From Amyloporia xantha (lineage: Eukaryota; Basidiomycota; Agaricomycetes; Polyporales; Adustoporiaceae): DNA of 64,000 nucleotides. A model generated the notes under the pieces. That model had not been told where the DNA came from, did not search any database, and saw nothing but the letters and a program-made list of their open reading frames with translations. A program made the position numbers and the translations under genes. Every line of letters starts with the position of its first letter. Positions within the stretch are counted from its first letter, which is position 1. Below, piece by piece: positions 11,984 to 24,295 of this stretch. Where the stretch lies: assembly GCA_036971615.1 (NCBI GenBank), contig JAYKKR010000012.1, positions 1,208,221 through 1,272,220 of the forward strand, in the 5' to 3' direction.

Positions 11984-14650
11984 TGTGGACGCTTTCGTAG
12001 CACTTCTTATTGTACCTGTCTTGCAGTCAGCTGCCCTCGTATCTATGTTATGCATCTTCGGATCAAGCGCAGCCCGCTAGTATGGGAAGACGCAATGCAA
12101 TGAAGGCACTCTGATAACTCCTTCGATATCATACAACATTTAAATCTCATGTGAACGAATCATCGATATCTGTGGCACTATACTCATGAGTGGGGGTACT
12201 TAAGTATCATACAAGGAACCTACACATAATCATGTCATACATAATAGAACATAAGTAAAAAGGAAAGCTACCAAGACCTCAATTCGACTCTGAAGCAGGC
12301 ATATCTCAGGCGTGTAAATGGTCCACAGAGCTCTGAGATGAAGAATATCAATATTGTCGACCAGATTCACGCTCAATATCCTGCCACCCTCTGCGCTCGC
12401 AAGAGGGACAAATGCCCCTGAAGAGATTCTGAATCCTCTGCTCTTCTCGATACACCTGTACGAACACTTTAATAAGCTATTTATGCACATTGTCATACGC
12501 ACCCTAGGACAACCGCAGTTACGTGCTGTGTGACTGTGCGATTTGCTGAGGGCACATCGAGATGACCCACAATCAGTCTTGACCCCAGTCTCGTACAGTT
12601 TGACATAGTGCTAGCCCGCGGCAAAAGTGTTAGAGCATGATCACTATGGCGGAAATTTGCCTGGTAATGACCTGACAACCTCGATATTGGTCTCCGACGC
12701 TGCGAGTTTGACATTAGTTCAATTCGAACTCAGATAACATGTGTAGAGAGAATTTACCACTCCTTCGTACACATAATAGTGTGTTAAAGCTTTGCTATGT
12801 CGAAGTGGAAGTGAGAAAGGGCCTTTATGCCTGACTAGAGTGAAAAGGATGAGAGATATTCTGCCTGAGACTACCCATGTTCTACAATGGCCGTTATATA
12901 GGATCCTGAAATTAAAAATGGGAGATTGGCTACAACGACCAGTGAGCCACAATCAAGCTGCCTGCACGCATCTCGAGGCGCTTCGTTGTACCTAAGAGCG
13001 TCAAACCTTCGCAGTCCGCAAAGCCGTGAGAGGCATGGGCCGTGTGACTCAATACAAAAGATCCGGACCTCCGATGACGGAGTTATCAGGTAATGGCGGG
13101 TCCTGAAGTGGTGGCGATCAGTGAACACGTATGGAAGATTAAATCAATACAGTGACTCAGAATGAAGCAGCCGGCGGCTTGAGCTGCTTATAGAGCATGC
13201 ACGTTCATCTGCCGCGCAACTCGAGGGGAGCCCTGATCATACTGGCTCCATCGAGGCCAGAACACCAGAGCGGGAGACATTTGCATCTCCTTTCCAACAG
13301 AGGCGGTACAGACAGCACGCCGCAACTTCTCCGACGGTGTATCAGCATCCCTCCGACGTGGTCCAGGCGGAAGGTGTCGAGGTCTTGACTTTGCAATGGT
13401 CCATGGACTGCAATCTGCAATAATCGCCAACAGCTGCGCAACCTTCCCTTGTATGGGCGGTTAACACCTGTCTCACATCGAGAATTGCGGTCTGGTGCTG
13501 TGCGCTAGATAAAATTGAAATAAGTTTACTAATCGGCATCCAGATTTCAATAGCTCTTGGGGCCACTTCCACACTGGAGGGTCGAGGGACTGAGGTCCGC
13601 CATTCTGTTCTGAGCTTACTGTTGAATGGTACTTTCGATCGACTGTCAATACGGATATCAGCGCAAGGGTCAGTTAGGTTTGATCACTGGAGAAATCAAA
13701 CCCAGCGAAGCGCATCGGCAACCTGAGCTCGACACCGGAGATGCGCAGATTGATTCCGATGCACACGCGGTAGACGGCAGTAAGAAGTCTTTCCGTATAC
13801 AAATGTCATAGGAATACAAACAGAAAGCCTTTCGGCCCCAAGGAGTAGTCGCGATCCCTCGGGAAAGCCCCATTTTCACGATGGACCATGAAGTGGGAGA
13901 ACACGCGCTTTCCTCGAGATGGTCCAGAAGTACCAGATCACACGTGGGCATCGAAGTGTACACCAGGCTTACAGCATGACCACAGCGCATCTTACGGATT
14001 AAAGCAAGACCTGTTGTCGTGTATCAGTGAGAGATACGAACACATGCACTGTAGACTTCTCACACTACTCCCTTCACTGTGGATATTCGTAGAAGCCCTT
14101 GCCGCTTTTCTTCCCATACCAGCCTGCATCAACCATGCGCTCCAACAGGATGCTTGGGCGATACTTAGAGTCGCCAGTCCCGACATAGAGCGTTTGTTGA
14201 ATGGCCAGACACGTGTCTAGGCCGATGCTACGGTGACGGATGGTGCACGGTACGTTCGGAGAGGCAGTGTCGGTCGGAAGCGACGAGTTTCATTGAGATA
14301 GGCGCGAAGAGGGTAGAGGGGACCGGACATTAGGATGGGAAGTCAGAAGCGCACGCAAAAGCGGTGCAGACGAGACTCACAAGTCAGCTGAAGGGCGAGG
14401 TCAGCGCAGAGACTGTCAGCTTCAAGTTCGAGGCACAGCGAACGACAATAGGAAGCAAGACCTGCCTAATTGTAATGGCCCCATCGGGTGGTTCATCCCC
14501 AATTTCAAGGTCTTGTCGATGTCATCGCGCGTCGCAGTACCCTGTATCACGAATATTCACTCTGCTCCAGATGTGACGAGGCAGGCCAACACACCTTCTC
14601 AAGGCACATAATGGCCTGTGCAGGATATGAATTGCGCGGAACAATACAGT
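11984..14650. other. Gene-poor stretch
   Basis: No convincing gene on either strand. Open frames are short, overlap on opposite strands and lack protein-like composition or splice support. It may be decayed mobile DNA, but I could not find paired termini. Confidence 0.55.
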
Positions 14651-14717
14651 CCACGTCAGATGTGTAGTCCACGTCAGATGTGTAGTCCACGTCAGATGTG
14701 TAGTCCACATCAGATGG
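14651..14717 (+). repeat. 18-bp tandem repeat, 3.7 copies
   Basis: Unit CCACGTCAGATGTGTAGT repeated at 14651-14668, 14669-14686 and 14687-14704. A fourth partial copy at 14705-14717 carries one A/G change. The unit length is a multiple of three, so frames stay open across it on both strands, but no gene is evident. Confidence 0.9.
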
Positions 14718-16663
14718 AAACATGCCAGAAAATCGTCGCACAAAGAGGCGCAGGGCAGGCAAGGTTTGATCGTATCCACCACCAGGTCAGACACCTTACG
14801 CCAGTGGGACGGCTGCAGGCATGGCGTACCTCGTTGATGAATGGCATTAGTAACGCGTTTGAGACAAATCCTGGCACATCCTGCGATACCGTCACCTCTA
14901 CAATTGACGCGCACCGTGAGGTAAACGCGAGATTCCGGATGAGAGTGGATCGCCGGGCAACGCACCCTTTCCGCATGCAATAGCAAACGCTCGCGCGCGG
15001 TCGAGCGTCTCTTGCGACGTTTGAAGCGCGGAAATTAACTCGACCAGTTTCTGGTTTCGCGTTCAGTGATCACGGAGAAGAATACACCGGAGTGCAGAGT
15101 GGCCAGAGAAATACCACGGCGAGGCTGTGAGCAGGAAAATGCATGCCATGGGCAAGTACACACACCATGACCGGCACAGGATTGAAGAAGTGGAGGCCTG
15201 CGGCAGCCAGTCAAATAGCCATACAATGCATATTTAACACAAGCATCACGCACCTACTACTCGCGCAGCACTCTTCTTCCCGTCCTCGTCTGCAGCGGAG
15301 CGTCCTTCAGGTACCGTCGCCGCAGCAATTTTGGTGATGCTGATTGAGGACGTATTGGACGCAAGAATAGCTGTAGGCGACAGCTCAGCAGAAAGGCTGC
15401 GGAAGAGAGACTGCTTGAGAGATAGATTCTCGGAGACTGCCTACAACCAATGATCAGGTCATATTGTGTCATAGGAAATAGCCATGTGTAAATTAGAAGA
15501 AAGCCTTTTAAGGACCCACCGCAATGCGAGGGTTTGCGTAGGGTTTAAACACGCGTTAACCCGAGTCGTATGTGGGTATTACCTGCGGATAACTGAGAGC
15601 TAGGACTCATGATCGTACCCGTGCAACTATAGCCGGGTTTATCTGCAGGTGAATATGGGAGGCGAGGAGTAGAGACCAATCAAGAAGAGAATTCGTAAAG
15701 GGATCAAAGACCCTCCCGTGAGTCCTCCTCGACTTCGGACTGCTCAAACTGATGCTCTAGAAGTCTCATCATCGTCTCTTGTCTCTCTTAAAGACAAACA
15801 ACCATACAGGAGCAGCCTGTATATGCACTTTCATGTCAAATGTCTGATACGGATAGACATGGGAGACATCTGTCACCCCCATCCAGCCAGACCTGTCTCT
15901 CTTACTGATCCCAGACACCATAACAACAATAACAACAAAGCCCGGGTTTGACCCGTCCCAAACGTCGCCATACCTGTACCCGCCGTGTGTAACATGTGGA
16001 CCACCTATAATCCGTACAGATCGCTCGCACAGGTCGAGTCACAGGCCAACCGATGCAGTCATAACCCGTGGCATACCTTAAGTCCGCGCCCTTGTCAGCG
16101 GTAGAGGCACACATATTTCGCGCCATGAAAACTGCTCCGGTGAGCTTTGTGTCATCTACCGTCCTGACAAGTGACTTGTACAGAACATTTAGTATAGCCA
16201 GGCGTGATAGCGATTTAAGAATCGGACATGACCTCATGCTGCTGTCTGTCGCAGAAACCGTCGATGCTTCTCCGAGTCATGTTTATGGCTCGACCAGACG
16301 GGTACGCTCCAGAACAGCACATGAGTCTGTGCAATTGGAGCGTATATCTGGTCAATATACGCACAGCCATGCAGTCAACGTCCCACCAGCGAACTCGATA
16401 GCCCATTATGAATGAAACGGGCTCGCCCGTCTCCTTCCATCATGCTTCGCACAGAACTGACCCGCCTCTACAGTCGGATGGAAGCGCACGGAGTATCCGA
16501 TATATGACGGCATCCTCCAGCGGGTACAAGGCTGGAAGAGAGACCAAGTCCGTGCATGACGCAGTTGAACATAGCAAGAATTTCTAAAGCGCACGCACAA
16601 ACAACAGACTAACCCTCTCGCACAAAGGAAATAAACCACATCCCAACAAATATCAAAACATAC
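14718..16663. other. Gene-poor stretch
   Basis: No supported gene. It lies where the missing 3' exons of the truncated hydroxyacyl-CoA dehydrogenase would be expected. I looked for the next-exon motifs (ATNTSSISI, HFFNPVPVMKLVE) on the minus strand and did not see them. Confidence 0.55.
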
Positions 16664-17014
16664 CTCAATAGCCATGTCGACATCTCTCATGCCACGTATG
16701 CCCTTCTCTTGGTCAATGACTTCCACGCGCTCCCGCGCCTCCGAGGCTTGCTCCGCAGTAATCTTCCCTTTGGCGACGTCCTTAGCAAGGAGCTTGTCCA
16801 TGAGCTTCAGACCGCTTTGTATTTGAGCGGTCGAGCGGTCGTACAGCAGCACAGGTACACGCGCATGCAGCGCCGCGACGTACGTGATTCCTAGGCCTGC
16901 GGTCGCATTGGGCTCTGGTCAGGGTCCGGCTCAGGTGATGATGTGAACGCGATGCCTACCCATCTGACCTGCGCCGAGGACGCCAATTGTACGTAAACCG
17001 TGCGCGACAGACAT
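16664..17014 (-). pseudogene. 3-hydroxyacyl-CoA dehydrogenase, N-terminal fragment only
   Basis: Two exons, 17014-16960 and 16896-16664, encode 96 residues of an NAD-binding 3HCDH_N domain. It begins MSVAHGLRTIGVLGAGQMG with the dinucleotide-binding GxGxxG and continues LHARVPVLLYDRS, SGLKLMDKLLAKDVAKGKI and RDVDMAIE. The intron uses GTAGGC...GCAG. A normal donor (GTATGT) follows at 16663, so another exon is expected, with the conserved catalytic region and the C-terminal dimer domain. Nothing matching is seen in the next 4 kb. The fragment keeps normal codons and no stops, so truncation looks recent. The intact enzyme would act in fatty-acid or butyryl-CoA beta-oxidation. An assembly junction is an alternative explanation. 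Confidence 0.72.
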
Positions 17015-17895
17015 GCTGAGTCCGCGGGGTGGTCAAAGCTGCTCACAGGCCAGGTAGATTCGGTACTAGGTAGATGTTCGTAGCAAAGAATGCAGTGTAC
17101 TGGTTGTGCTCAAATACGGGGGTAGCACTAAGCGGGCCGGCCAGTGCGCGGGGGTGGCTGAAGACGGAATCACATGTTTTATTATAACCTCCGCCCATAC
17201 GGACCCACACACTGGGCGCAAGTTTCCCTCCCAGCCGACGTCCCGTCTTAGTTGATCCCTTCTTCGATCTCGACTCTCATGGAGGTGAACCACCTTCCCA
17301 GTTGTTACAGTTCGTTCATTTTTCTTCAGGAATAAAATTTTGATGTCGTGGGCTCATAAGTAACGGCAAGCCTGATTTCGAGTCATTCTCAGTAATCACC
17401 CTAACAGTTCCACTGGCATCGCCTCTTTCGCGACATTTCTCTCGTGTATAGAAGATGTTCAGAAATAATGAACTTGCGTGAGGACGCAACCTGTTACTAC
17501 TGAATAATTTGTTGCTGTCGCAAGGAGTGACTCTGAATAGCCCAAGTTCTGTCCAAATTGAAGATGTGCGCAAGGATCAGCTGCCGTTCATGCTCGTCGA
17601 ATTTCTCAAAGTCGGTTCAATAAACAGAGCGTCCGCACTGTAATGTGCAGGGAAATTTGTGACAACCCACGAATGAGAAGTGTGGCAGATGCAGTGCAAC
17701 GCTGACGCGGTATGATGCGTAAGGAGAAATCAAATCCAATCAGCGGGGTATCATTCCATTAGATCAAAGTAAAGAGAGGCATCTAAATAGCCAGGTGAAC
17801 CATCTAGATCGCCACTAACCCATAAACCCTCTCCAGAATAAGAATAAGACCAGAGACATACAACTCGCCCAACAAGACGTCCAGCGATACCCTCG
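17015..17895. other. Intergenic, no gene seen
   Basis: Spacer upstream of the dehydrogenase fragment and downstream of the first BTB gene. No coding signal is recognised. Confidence 0.55.
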
Positions 17896-18663
17896 TCACT
17901 GGTCGAGCACCCTCAAAGCCCCGCGCAGCTTGTCGTGGTCCACATTCCCTCTATTGAACCGTATATTGTACTGCCGCACCTCCGAGATGACCACCGCCTC
18001 GTCGACGCCCAGCAGCCGTCCCTCCTCGAGAGTGAGCGGCTCGTACCTGCTGCAGATCTTCACGTGGGCATCATACACCCAGCCGCTCAAGCGGTACCGG
18101 CGGGCGAGGAGGATCTGCTCGGCCAGTGGCGCATGCTCGGAGAGCCGCGCGACGACGAGAGCCTGGATGTCCTCGAACTGCCACTTCACCGAGAGTTCGA
18201 GGACTGAGGTCCACTCCTCTGTTGTTTGGAGGTCAGGCTGGCAGACGCTTCTGCTCGTCGTGTGATCGGCGGGAGTGGTTTAATAGTGAGATGCAACCGT
18301 ACCTTGGGTAAAAGACGGTGAGGAAGCGAGCAAAGTCGATGCTCGAGGTGCCTCCCAGGTAGATCGGCCGCTCCTCGGTTGTGCCCTCGAAATCCTCGCC
18401 GACGGGGGAGGGCAACGAGAACATGTCCTCGAAGACTTTGGACCCATGTAGGAAGAAATAGCGGTGTACCTTAAACAGGGTGCTCTCTACCTGATTCAAT
18501 ACACGAATGACCATCACTTTTGAGATCTTCGTCGTGTGACTCTACAATATGGTAGACGTACCAAGAACAACACATTGCCATCCGACAGATAGAATCGCTC
18601 ATGTCTGCTCCTTCTCGCTGGCTCCGACGTCGATGAGTCGAAATATGAGGTACGCCCTGTCAT
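17896..18663 (-). CDS. BTB/POZ-domain protein 1
   Basis: Three exons (18663-18562, 18490-18303, 18250-17896) encode about 214 aa. After a basic N-terminus the BTB fold starts at RFYLSDGNVLFLVESTLFKVHRYFF. It continues through EDMFSLP, IDFARFLTVFYPR, TEEWTSVLELS, IQALVVARL and a C-terminal helical region ending LRGALRVLDQ. This is the small BTB type common in Agaricomycetes, often adaptors or orphans of unknown target. The exon junctions fall at the same places as in the two paralogues at 22025-22840 and 24296-25162 (after LFL, and after the YPR/HPR Arg), which supports the model and common descent. Exon 3 uses the CAG acceptor at 18252-18251, giving PRSVCQPDLQ. Confidence 0.85.
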
Positions 18664-19596
18664 TGTCTGGAGGAGAGATGTGGTCTCCTATCGACGCTCT
18701 CACTCTGCTGTCTGGTACGACCCGAAAACGGCGCCAACTTCGTTTTCATGATGCGTATGGTACCCAAGTAGTACCCGCGCAGTCGACCCGGATACCAATT
18801 CAGCTCAGTGATGTGCGGCTCGACAAACACTGTAGATGTATATACAAGACCGGTACCGCAGTCCTAGTGAATCTCACCGAGGCGGTAGCACTGCCGCAGT
18901 AGTGGGATCACGGAGGTAACGAGTGACGATATGTGACAGTACGGTGACAACCAGTACTGACAAGAGTCACAAGACGCGTTTCCCTTTCCTCATGCACCCA
19001 CTTAATTTCATGGACTCATATTCTCACTGTGCTGCATGACTTGGACCAAAAGGAATGCTATCAGTACGATTTTCTGTTTGGACTTATCCCTCGGCGAACG
19101 GCATGACATTCCCTGCAACTACTATACGTGCAATGACAGTACAGTCGACGTCTAGAAGAATGACTTGAGACCGCCAACTTGGTCGGCGTAATATTTGCCT
19201 GCCCGCCAACTGTACCTGCTTTGTTGCCCAAGGAACCAAGAACCAGAAAGATGGGTTCATTTCTTATGCATTAATTCTGTCTTGCAGGGGAACCGTTGTA
19301 AGCATCGATAAGCTCAAGGGACAATGGATGTGCGTTATGGTAATTCCTTGCCCCTCTCCATCCTAAGACTGATACTCCTATCGGAACCTCTGGGCACGAG
19401 ACTGACAAAAATAGAAAAGTGGATTTGAACCTGAGGTTTTCCTTCTTCGTCACGGGCCGTACAAATCGGGGTGATATACTGACGCCAGCCGCACTTGCCC
19501 CGCACAACGTCATACATCCACTGCCATGTCCCTTCAGACAAATCATCGTCCACTCACGCTCTCAGCCACCGACGGTATACGCAGCTAACCGCAGCC
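18664..19596. other. Intergenic between divergent genes
   Basis: About 0.9 kb separating the leftward BTB gene from the rightward carrier gene. It should contain both promoters. No gene or repeat is recognised. Confidence 0.55.
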
Positions 19597-20769
19597 ATGT
19601 CTTCCTCCTTGCCCCCACTCGTCCAAGCATGCTCAGGTGCACTTGCCAGTGCATCTGCCAATGCAATTTCTTACCCTCTCGATCTCGTTGCGATCAAGGT
19701 CCAGACGACGAAGAACCCTCGCTTACGCGGTACGTCGCATTATCCTCACGCACCACTACCAGCTCATGTATTGCCTGCTCCAGATCTGCGAGGCGCAATC
19801 CACATCCTGCGGCATATCCTCCGGAAGCAGGGACTTCCTGGTTTGTATGATGGGCTGGCTACCGACACTGCGTCGACGGTACTCTCTAAGTGAGTCCGCA
19901 CATTTGACTGTCAAACTGACGCTTACCTCTGTAGTTTCCTGTACTTCTATTGCTATACCGTCCTGCACGCCCTCGCAGCCCGACGCAGAGCCCACGTGCC
20001 CCACGTGCCCTTTCACAAAGCACTGCGTCAGGCCCTGACATTGAGCACGAGCCCCATACTGCTCGGCGTGCCTACTGAGCTCGCCGTCGGCTTCATAGCT
20101 GGCGTGGCGAGTCGTGCAATCTCAACGCCCCTCGGAGTCCTCACCGTGCGCCTACAGAGCGGCGAGGATGACACTGATGAGACAGGCGACGAGGCTGAAG
20201 CGGGTGATGCAGACAAGCAAAGTAAGGCGAAGAGAATGCGTGACGGGCTCATGGCCGTCATCAGAGACATCTACACCGAACAGGGCATCCGCGGATTCTG
20301 GGCAGGTCAGTACCCATTTCCTCTCTTCCTCACTCCCGCTGATCCCGCGCACATAGGCTTTGCACCGACACTCCCGCTCGCGCTGACCCCGGCACTGACG
20401 CTCCTCTTCTTCCAGCAACTCCACCGTGCACGCGTCCCGCCGCTCCCTCCCTCCGCACGTGCGTTCCTCGAGGGTGCCTGCGCGAACGCCGCGGCGCTCG
20501 CGTTGCTCTACCCGCTCGTGCTCGCGAAGGCACGCGCGCAAGCGGGGCGTGGCGCAATGATGGGGGAAGGCGGGTTGGGGCGGCTGTATGACGGTGTGGG
20601 GGCGCAGCTTGTGAAGGGTTTTGTGAGCCAGGGCGTCACGATGATGGTGAAGCAGCGGTGAGTCATTTTGTGTGGGCTCGGATCAGGTTGGTCGGGCCTC
20701 GGGCTGATCGGTGTTGACAGGATCGAGCAGGCGGTCGTGCGGATGTGGATGCGGGCGCAGGCGCGGTAG
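19597..20769 (+). CDS. Mitochondrial carrier family, peroxisomal-type transporter
   Basis: Five exons (19597-19729, 19784-19889, 19935-20305, 20357-20657, 20721-20769) give 319 aa, the usual carrier size. The three repeats show the modified signatures typical of peroxisomal PMP34/PMP47/ANT1-type carriers: SYPLDLVAIKVQ, ISTPLGVLTVRLQ and LYPLVLAKARAQ. The second and third lack the classical P-x-D/E-x-x-K/R. A charged insert (GEDDTDETGDEAEAGD) precedes KRMRDGLMAVIRDIYTEQGIRGFWAG. The family moves ATP/AMP, CoA or NAD across the peroxisomal membrane, and the substrate cannot be read from sequence. The first intron (54 nt, strong GTACGT donor) is a multiple of three, so its retention would add 18 residues without breaking the frame. 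Confidence 0.85.
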
Positions 20770-21430
20770 ATGCGTGTGGTCTCTGATGAGGGGGCGGAAT
20801 AGGTGTACCGCACCTGGCGTGGTCTGGGTGTGAGTTCACGGTTGAGAAGCATTGGGGTGGTAGTTGCTCCTGTATTGGTTGTATCGGTACGTTCTTTTCC
20901 CAATGTTAATGCTATCCTGATTCTACGTAACAATTGTGGATCGATCGACGACGTGAAATGCCAATTGCGTGGGCTTTGCCCCCTTGCGAGCTAGAACTTG
21001 ACATCGACCAGCGTGGCGGGAAGGCTATCAGTATTCAAATCCCAAAGTAAGGCGGTTTGGTGAAGTGTCGCGCCTCGGGACGCGTCGGTCACGTGGGCCG
21101 TGTATATTCGAGCATCATTTTACCAATGAGGACGAGGACCTGTAATGTTTCGTTGCGGATCCTTAGCGAGGTTCTAATTCGTACTTGAATGCGTTCGGTA
21201 GTGTGCCATTCATGTGCTTTATTCGGATACGGCTCGTCTCGCTAATATTGTCAATCAGAGCTAACCTTGCGTCGTGCAGACGAGTGGACTCGAACGCGGA
21301 TGTCTGAGAGCTCTTTGCACGCTTATCATGTAGCACGCAAAACGCGAAAGCTGAAACGCGCATGACAGAGATAGAGGGGCGACGAGTTCAGTGGTAATGG
21401 GATTGCACTATCCAAGAGCTCTATTGAAGA
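20770..21430. other. Intergenic with degenerate dispersed repeat copy
   Basis: No gene. Roughly 21163-21365 resembles 23780-23990 in the same orientation. Shared blocks include the CCATTCATG-T/C-GCTTT region and CCTTGCGTCGTGCAGACGAG. Both copies are diverged. Confidence 0.4.
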
Positions 21431-21508
21431 TTTCGTTAGTGGGATGGAGGTCTCGTTAGTGGGATTAAGAACTTGTTAGTAGGGTTAAACACCTCGTGAG
21501 TGGGACTA
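21431..21508 (+). repeat. Degenerate ~20-bp tandem repeat
   Basis: Four imperfect units of the form CGTTAGTGGGAT-n8, each starting with C/TGTTAGTGGGAT or a near variant: GTTAGTGGGATGG, GTTAGTGGGATTAA, GTTAGTAGGGTTAA, GTGAGTGGGACTAA. No coding role is evident. Confidence 0.65.
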
Positions 21509-22024
21509 AGGACGTCTCGCCCACCGACACCTCGGCGGTCACGGGCAGATAAGACAGTCGTTGTTCAATTTAGAGTATGGTACTGTTACTATTACTGTAC
21601 ATGGATGAATTTTTGGAGGATGCTCATTTGGCAATTCTCCGCTCCCGTGCCCGGCGTGCCATCCCACTAACAATCTTGAGATTCAGACGCACCCCACTAT
21701 CGGACCGCCATCCTACTATCCTGTCGTACTTCTACCATCTCCAAAAAAATAGCACCCTGTGTTAGAGTAGACGCTCACGCGCAGGGCTATGCACGGCTGC
21801 TATGCTTATGGAACCAGTCCAACTCAGACGGTCTTGCTTCTGACCTCGCGTTTGAACACGCTTTCTCACAGAATCTTGCAGCTTTTTTTACATGGAGGGT
21901 TAGCACATAGCCAAGGGTGTTAGATATCATAGTAATAGAAATTTGGTCAAGTTGTTTCAGTTATACAGGCAGGTACCCGAACACTTGTCCTGTCTGAAGT
22001 GATGTCCAATATTAGTATCTCAGA
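21509..22024. other. Intergenic, no gene seen
   Basis: AT-rich spacer downstream of BTB gene 2. No coding signal is recognised. Confidence 0.5.
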
Positions 22025-22840
22025 TCAAAGTGGTACTGACATCCTCCGAAACGGAAAACAAATGTCCTCGATGATCTCAATATTCTTCTCTTGGTGGCTT
22101 CCCTGCTTCCGCAGCTCCAGTAGTGACTGCTTAACTATGTTCTCAGTGAATTTGCTCTTCATGGAATCTCTTCCTTCGCGAAGCTGCGCGACGAAGGCGG
22201 ACATGTCTGGTCCTAGGCGTTCCACCTCCCATGCGGCCAATGGGGTCCTTCGTGTGCAAATGTCGAAGCAAGCTAAAACTAGCACGTCTGCGAAGTCATA
22301 TTGCCATGCAAGAGCAATCTGTTCTACCAACGGGGCTTTGACTTGACGCAGTCGAGAACCAATGGCCTCGCATATGTCCTCAAAATGCCATCGCGAAGCA
22401 AGTTTGAGTGCAGATGCACACTGATCTATGGTCCCCAGATCGTGGATACGGATATTCCTAAGGACAAATTAGAGAGCGGACATGGCTCTAAGATGTGTGG
22501 CGCTACCTGGGGTAGAGAATGGCAAGAAATCGCTCAAAATCGACACATTCAGTGCCTTCCAAGTAAATGGGGTTGTCATCGGACAACCCTTGCGCTCCTT
22601 GGTCCCCAGGGGGCATGGAGAACATGTCCCGGAAGGTCTCTGAATCGCGTTGGAAGAAGTAGCGATGAACGTTGAATAAGGTGTTCTCAACCTATGTTCC
22701 GATAAGATTGAAGATTAGTTGTTGCGCTATGACTGGGACGAAATCCTCCAGAAACGCACGAGAAATACGACATTGCCATCGTCGAAGTAGAAACGCGGGT
22801 GCCTCTTCCGCTCTACATCCTTCGACGGATCGTTCTGCAT
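22025..22840 (-). CDS. BTB/POZ-domain protein 2
   Basis: Three exons (22840-22760, 22691-22507, 22457-22025) give 232 aa. It starts MQNDPSKDVERKRHPRFYFD. The BTB core reads DGNVVFLVENTLFNVHRYFF, SETFRDMFSMPPGD, DNPIYLEGTECVDFERFLAILYPR, then ASALKLASRWHFEDICEAIGSRL. The C-terminal third continues LVEQIALAWQYDFADVLVLACFDIC and ends in a basic tail. Junction positions match the paralogues (after VFL; after YPR). The family is known mainly for protein-protein interaction and Cul3-type adaptor roles, and nothing in the sequence specifies a partner. Confidence 0.85.
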
Positions 22841-24295
22841 CTTTCTTAAGCTAGATCAAGGAAGATCGGCGATGTGCTTTGCGGAATAAAGGGTTGTGGC
22901 TGCGACTCACTGACTATACAACCTTATACAACACGAGCGAGAAAGTGGAGGATGTGAATGTGTAGGAGGCAATACAAACACTGGAACGTTTGAGTTTGAC
23001 GCTTGCTTGGCCAAATAAACCGGATATCGACGCCCACGACCCACGACATCGACTCGCCGTCGCCCATTCATACTCCCAATGGCGTCAGGCCCTATCTGGC
23101 AGCACTCAACCGCCTCCAATTGTGAGCCTGAGCTATGTGACATTGGGCCCTACTATTAACCCGGTGTAAGAAACATGGATGCACTGTCTTACGTGTCTAT
23201 ATAAATCATGCTTTTTACGTGTCATTGTAAAAACACTGGCCCCATGTGTTCAATCGAACAACGTCATTCATTCAAGATACAGGCCCAGGGTGCCTCTGGT
23301 GAAGCATTGGCTCTATATGCCTATACAGTCATCAACCGGTCCTTGATACACTGCGGCCACTAGGGCCACTCCTTGAGACAAACACGCTTAACACCCTCTC
23401 TGGGAAAGTTCGGTCTTGGGCTTTTTGTTCAGCACTCACAGAAATATATATCAAAGTATTCACTAAATTATGAAGGAGATTTAGATGGCCAGAGTCAATT
23501 CTCGTTCGCAGAGGTCCTCGTCACCATTTCTTACCCGGATTCGGGTAATGCCGACGAATGTGATCTTCACGATAGGGTCTGGGAAGTAACTCACCCTTAA
23601 TATCCTCTGATGCACACTTGGAGCATACCTTCATGTAATGTAAGGCGTCTTTAGACCTTCAGAGCGGGCCTCCACAGCCCTTTCAGGCGGGGAAAAACAC
23701 GCGAGGTATGTTTAAACTGTGTCAATTTTTCACCGAGCGCCGCCATATTTCGGACAGGAAACATAGGTATACGCTTGCATTGTTCTGCTGCGCAATGCGT
23801 ATGTAGCTATCATCCGTACTTCGGTGCGGCGCGTGGTATACCATTCATGCGCTTTCTCTAGGTATTGCCTCGCTGAAATTCCCCGCCTTGCGTCGTGCAG
23901 ACGAGAGCAGACAACATTCAAACACGTTCAATGGCTCCCCCTACACAGTGAAGTTACACTTGTACATCATGCAAAAGGCGCGAAAAGAAGAAGTACGTAA
24001 ATTGGAAAATGAAAGGTAAAATGCGACAATCGTTTCATCACAATGCGATCTAGCCTTAGTCCTTTGTCCACTAATTCAATGGTCTTACAGCACCGCTTGT
24101 GTTACTGTTATGCATTCCAAGGGCCGAGGCTGCAACGAGCACTATTTAAGGCAGTCTGTTGGCCAGTGAGGCTAGATCGCCTGTTAATTATAATCACCCA
24201 GTTGCTCTCGTCTACTTACCTGCCACTTTCTAGGCTGATCCTGGACGTACGCTTTCCACCCTTCACACACAGGCTGGATGCAACCCGAAACGCCG
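22841..24295. other. Intergenic between divergent BTB genes
   Basis: About 1.45 kb between BTB genes 2 (leftward) and 3 (rightward). It contains the second degenerate copy of the dispersed repeat (about 23780-23990). Otherwise no gene is seen. Confidence 0.5.

Noticed and set aside
14522..14986. 154-aa minus-strand frame across the tandem repeat
   Set aside because: Open only because the 18-bp unit is a multiple of three. The repeat translates to a meaningless period and the flanks lack coding character.
19271..19553. Two overlapping minus-strand open frames upstream of the carrier gene
   Set aside because: Composition is not protein-like and they sit in the carrier promoter/5' leader. No splice partners seen.
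20152..20557. Arg-rich minus-strand open frames up to 129 aa
   Set aside because: Mirror frames of the GC-rich carrier exons.
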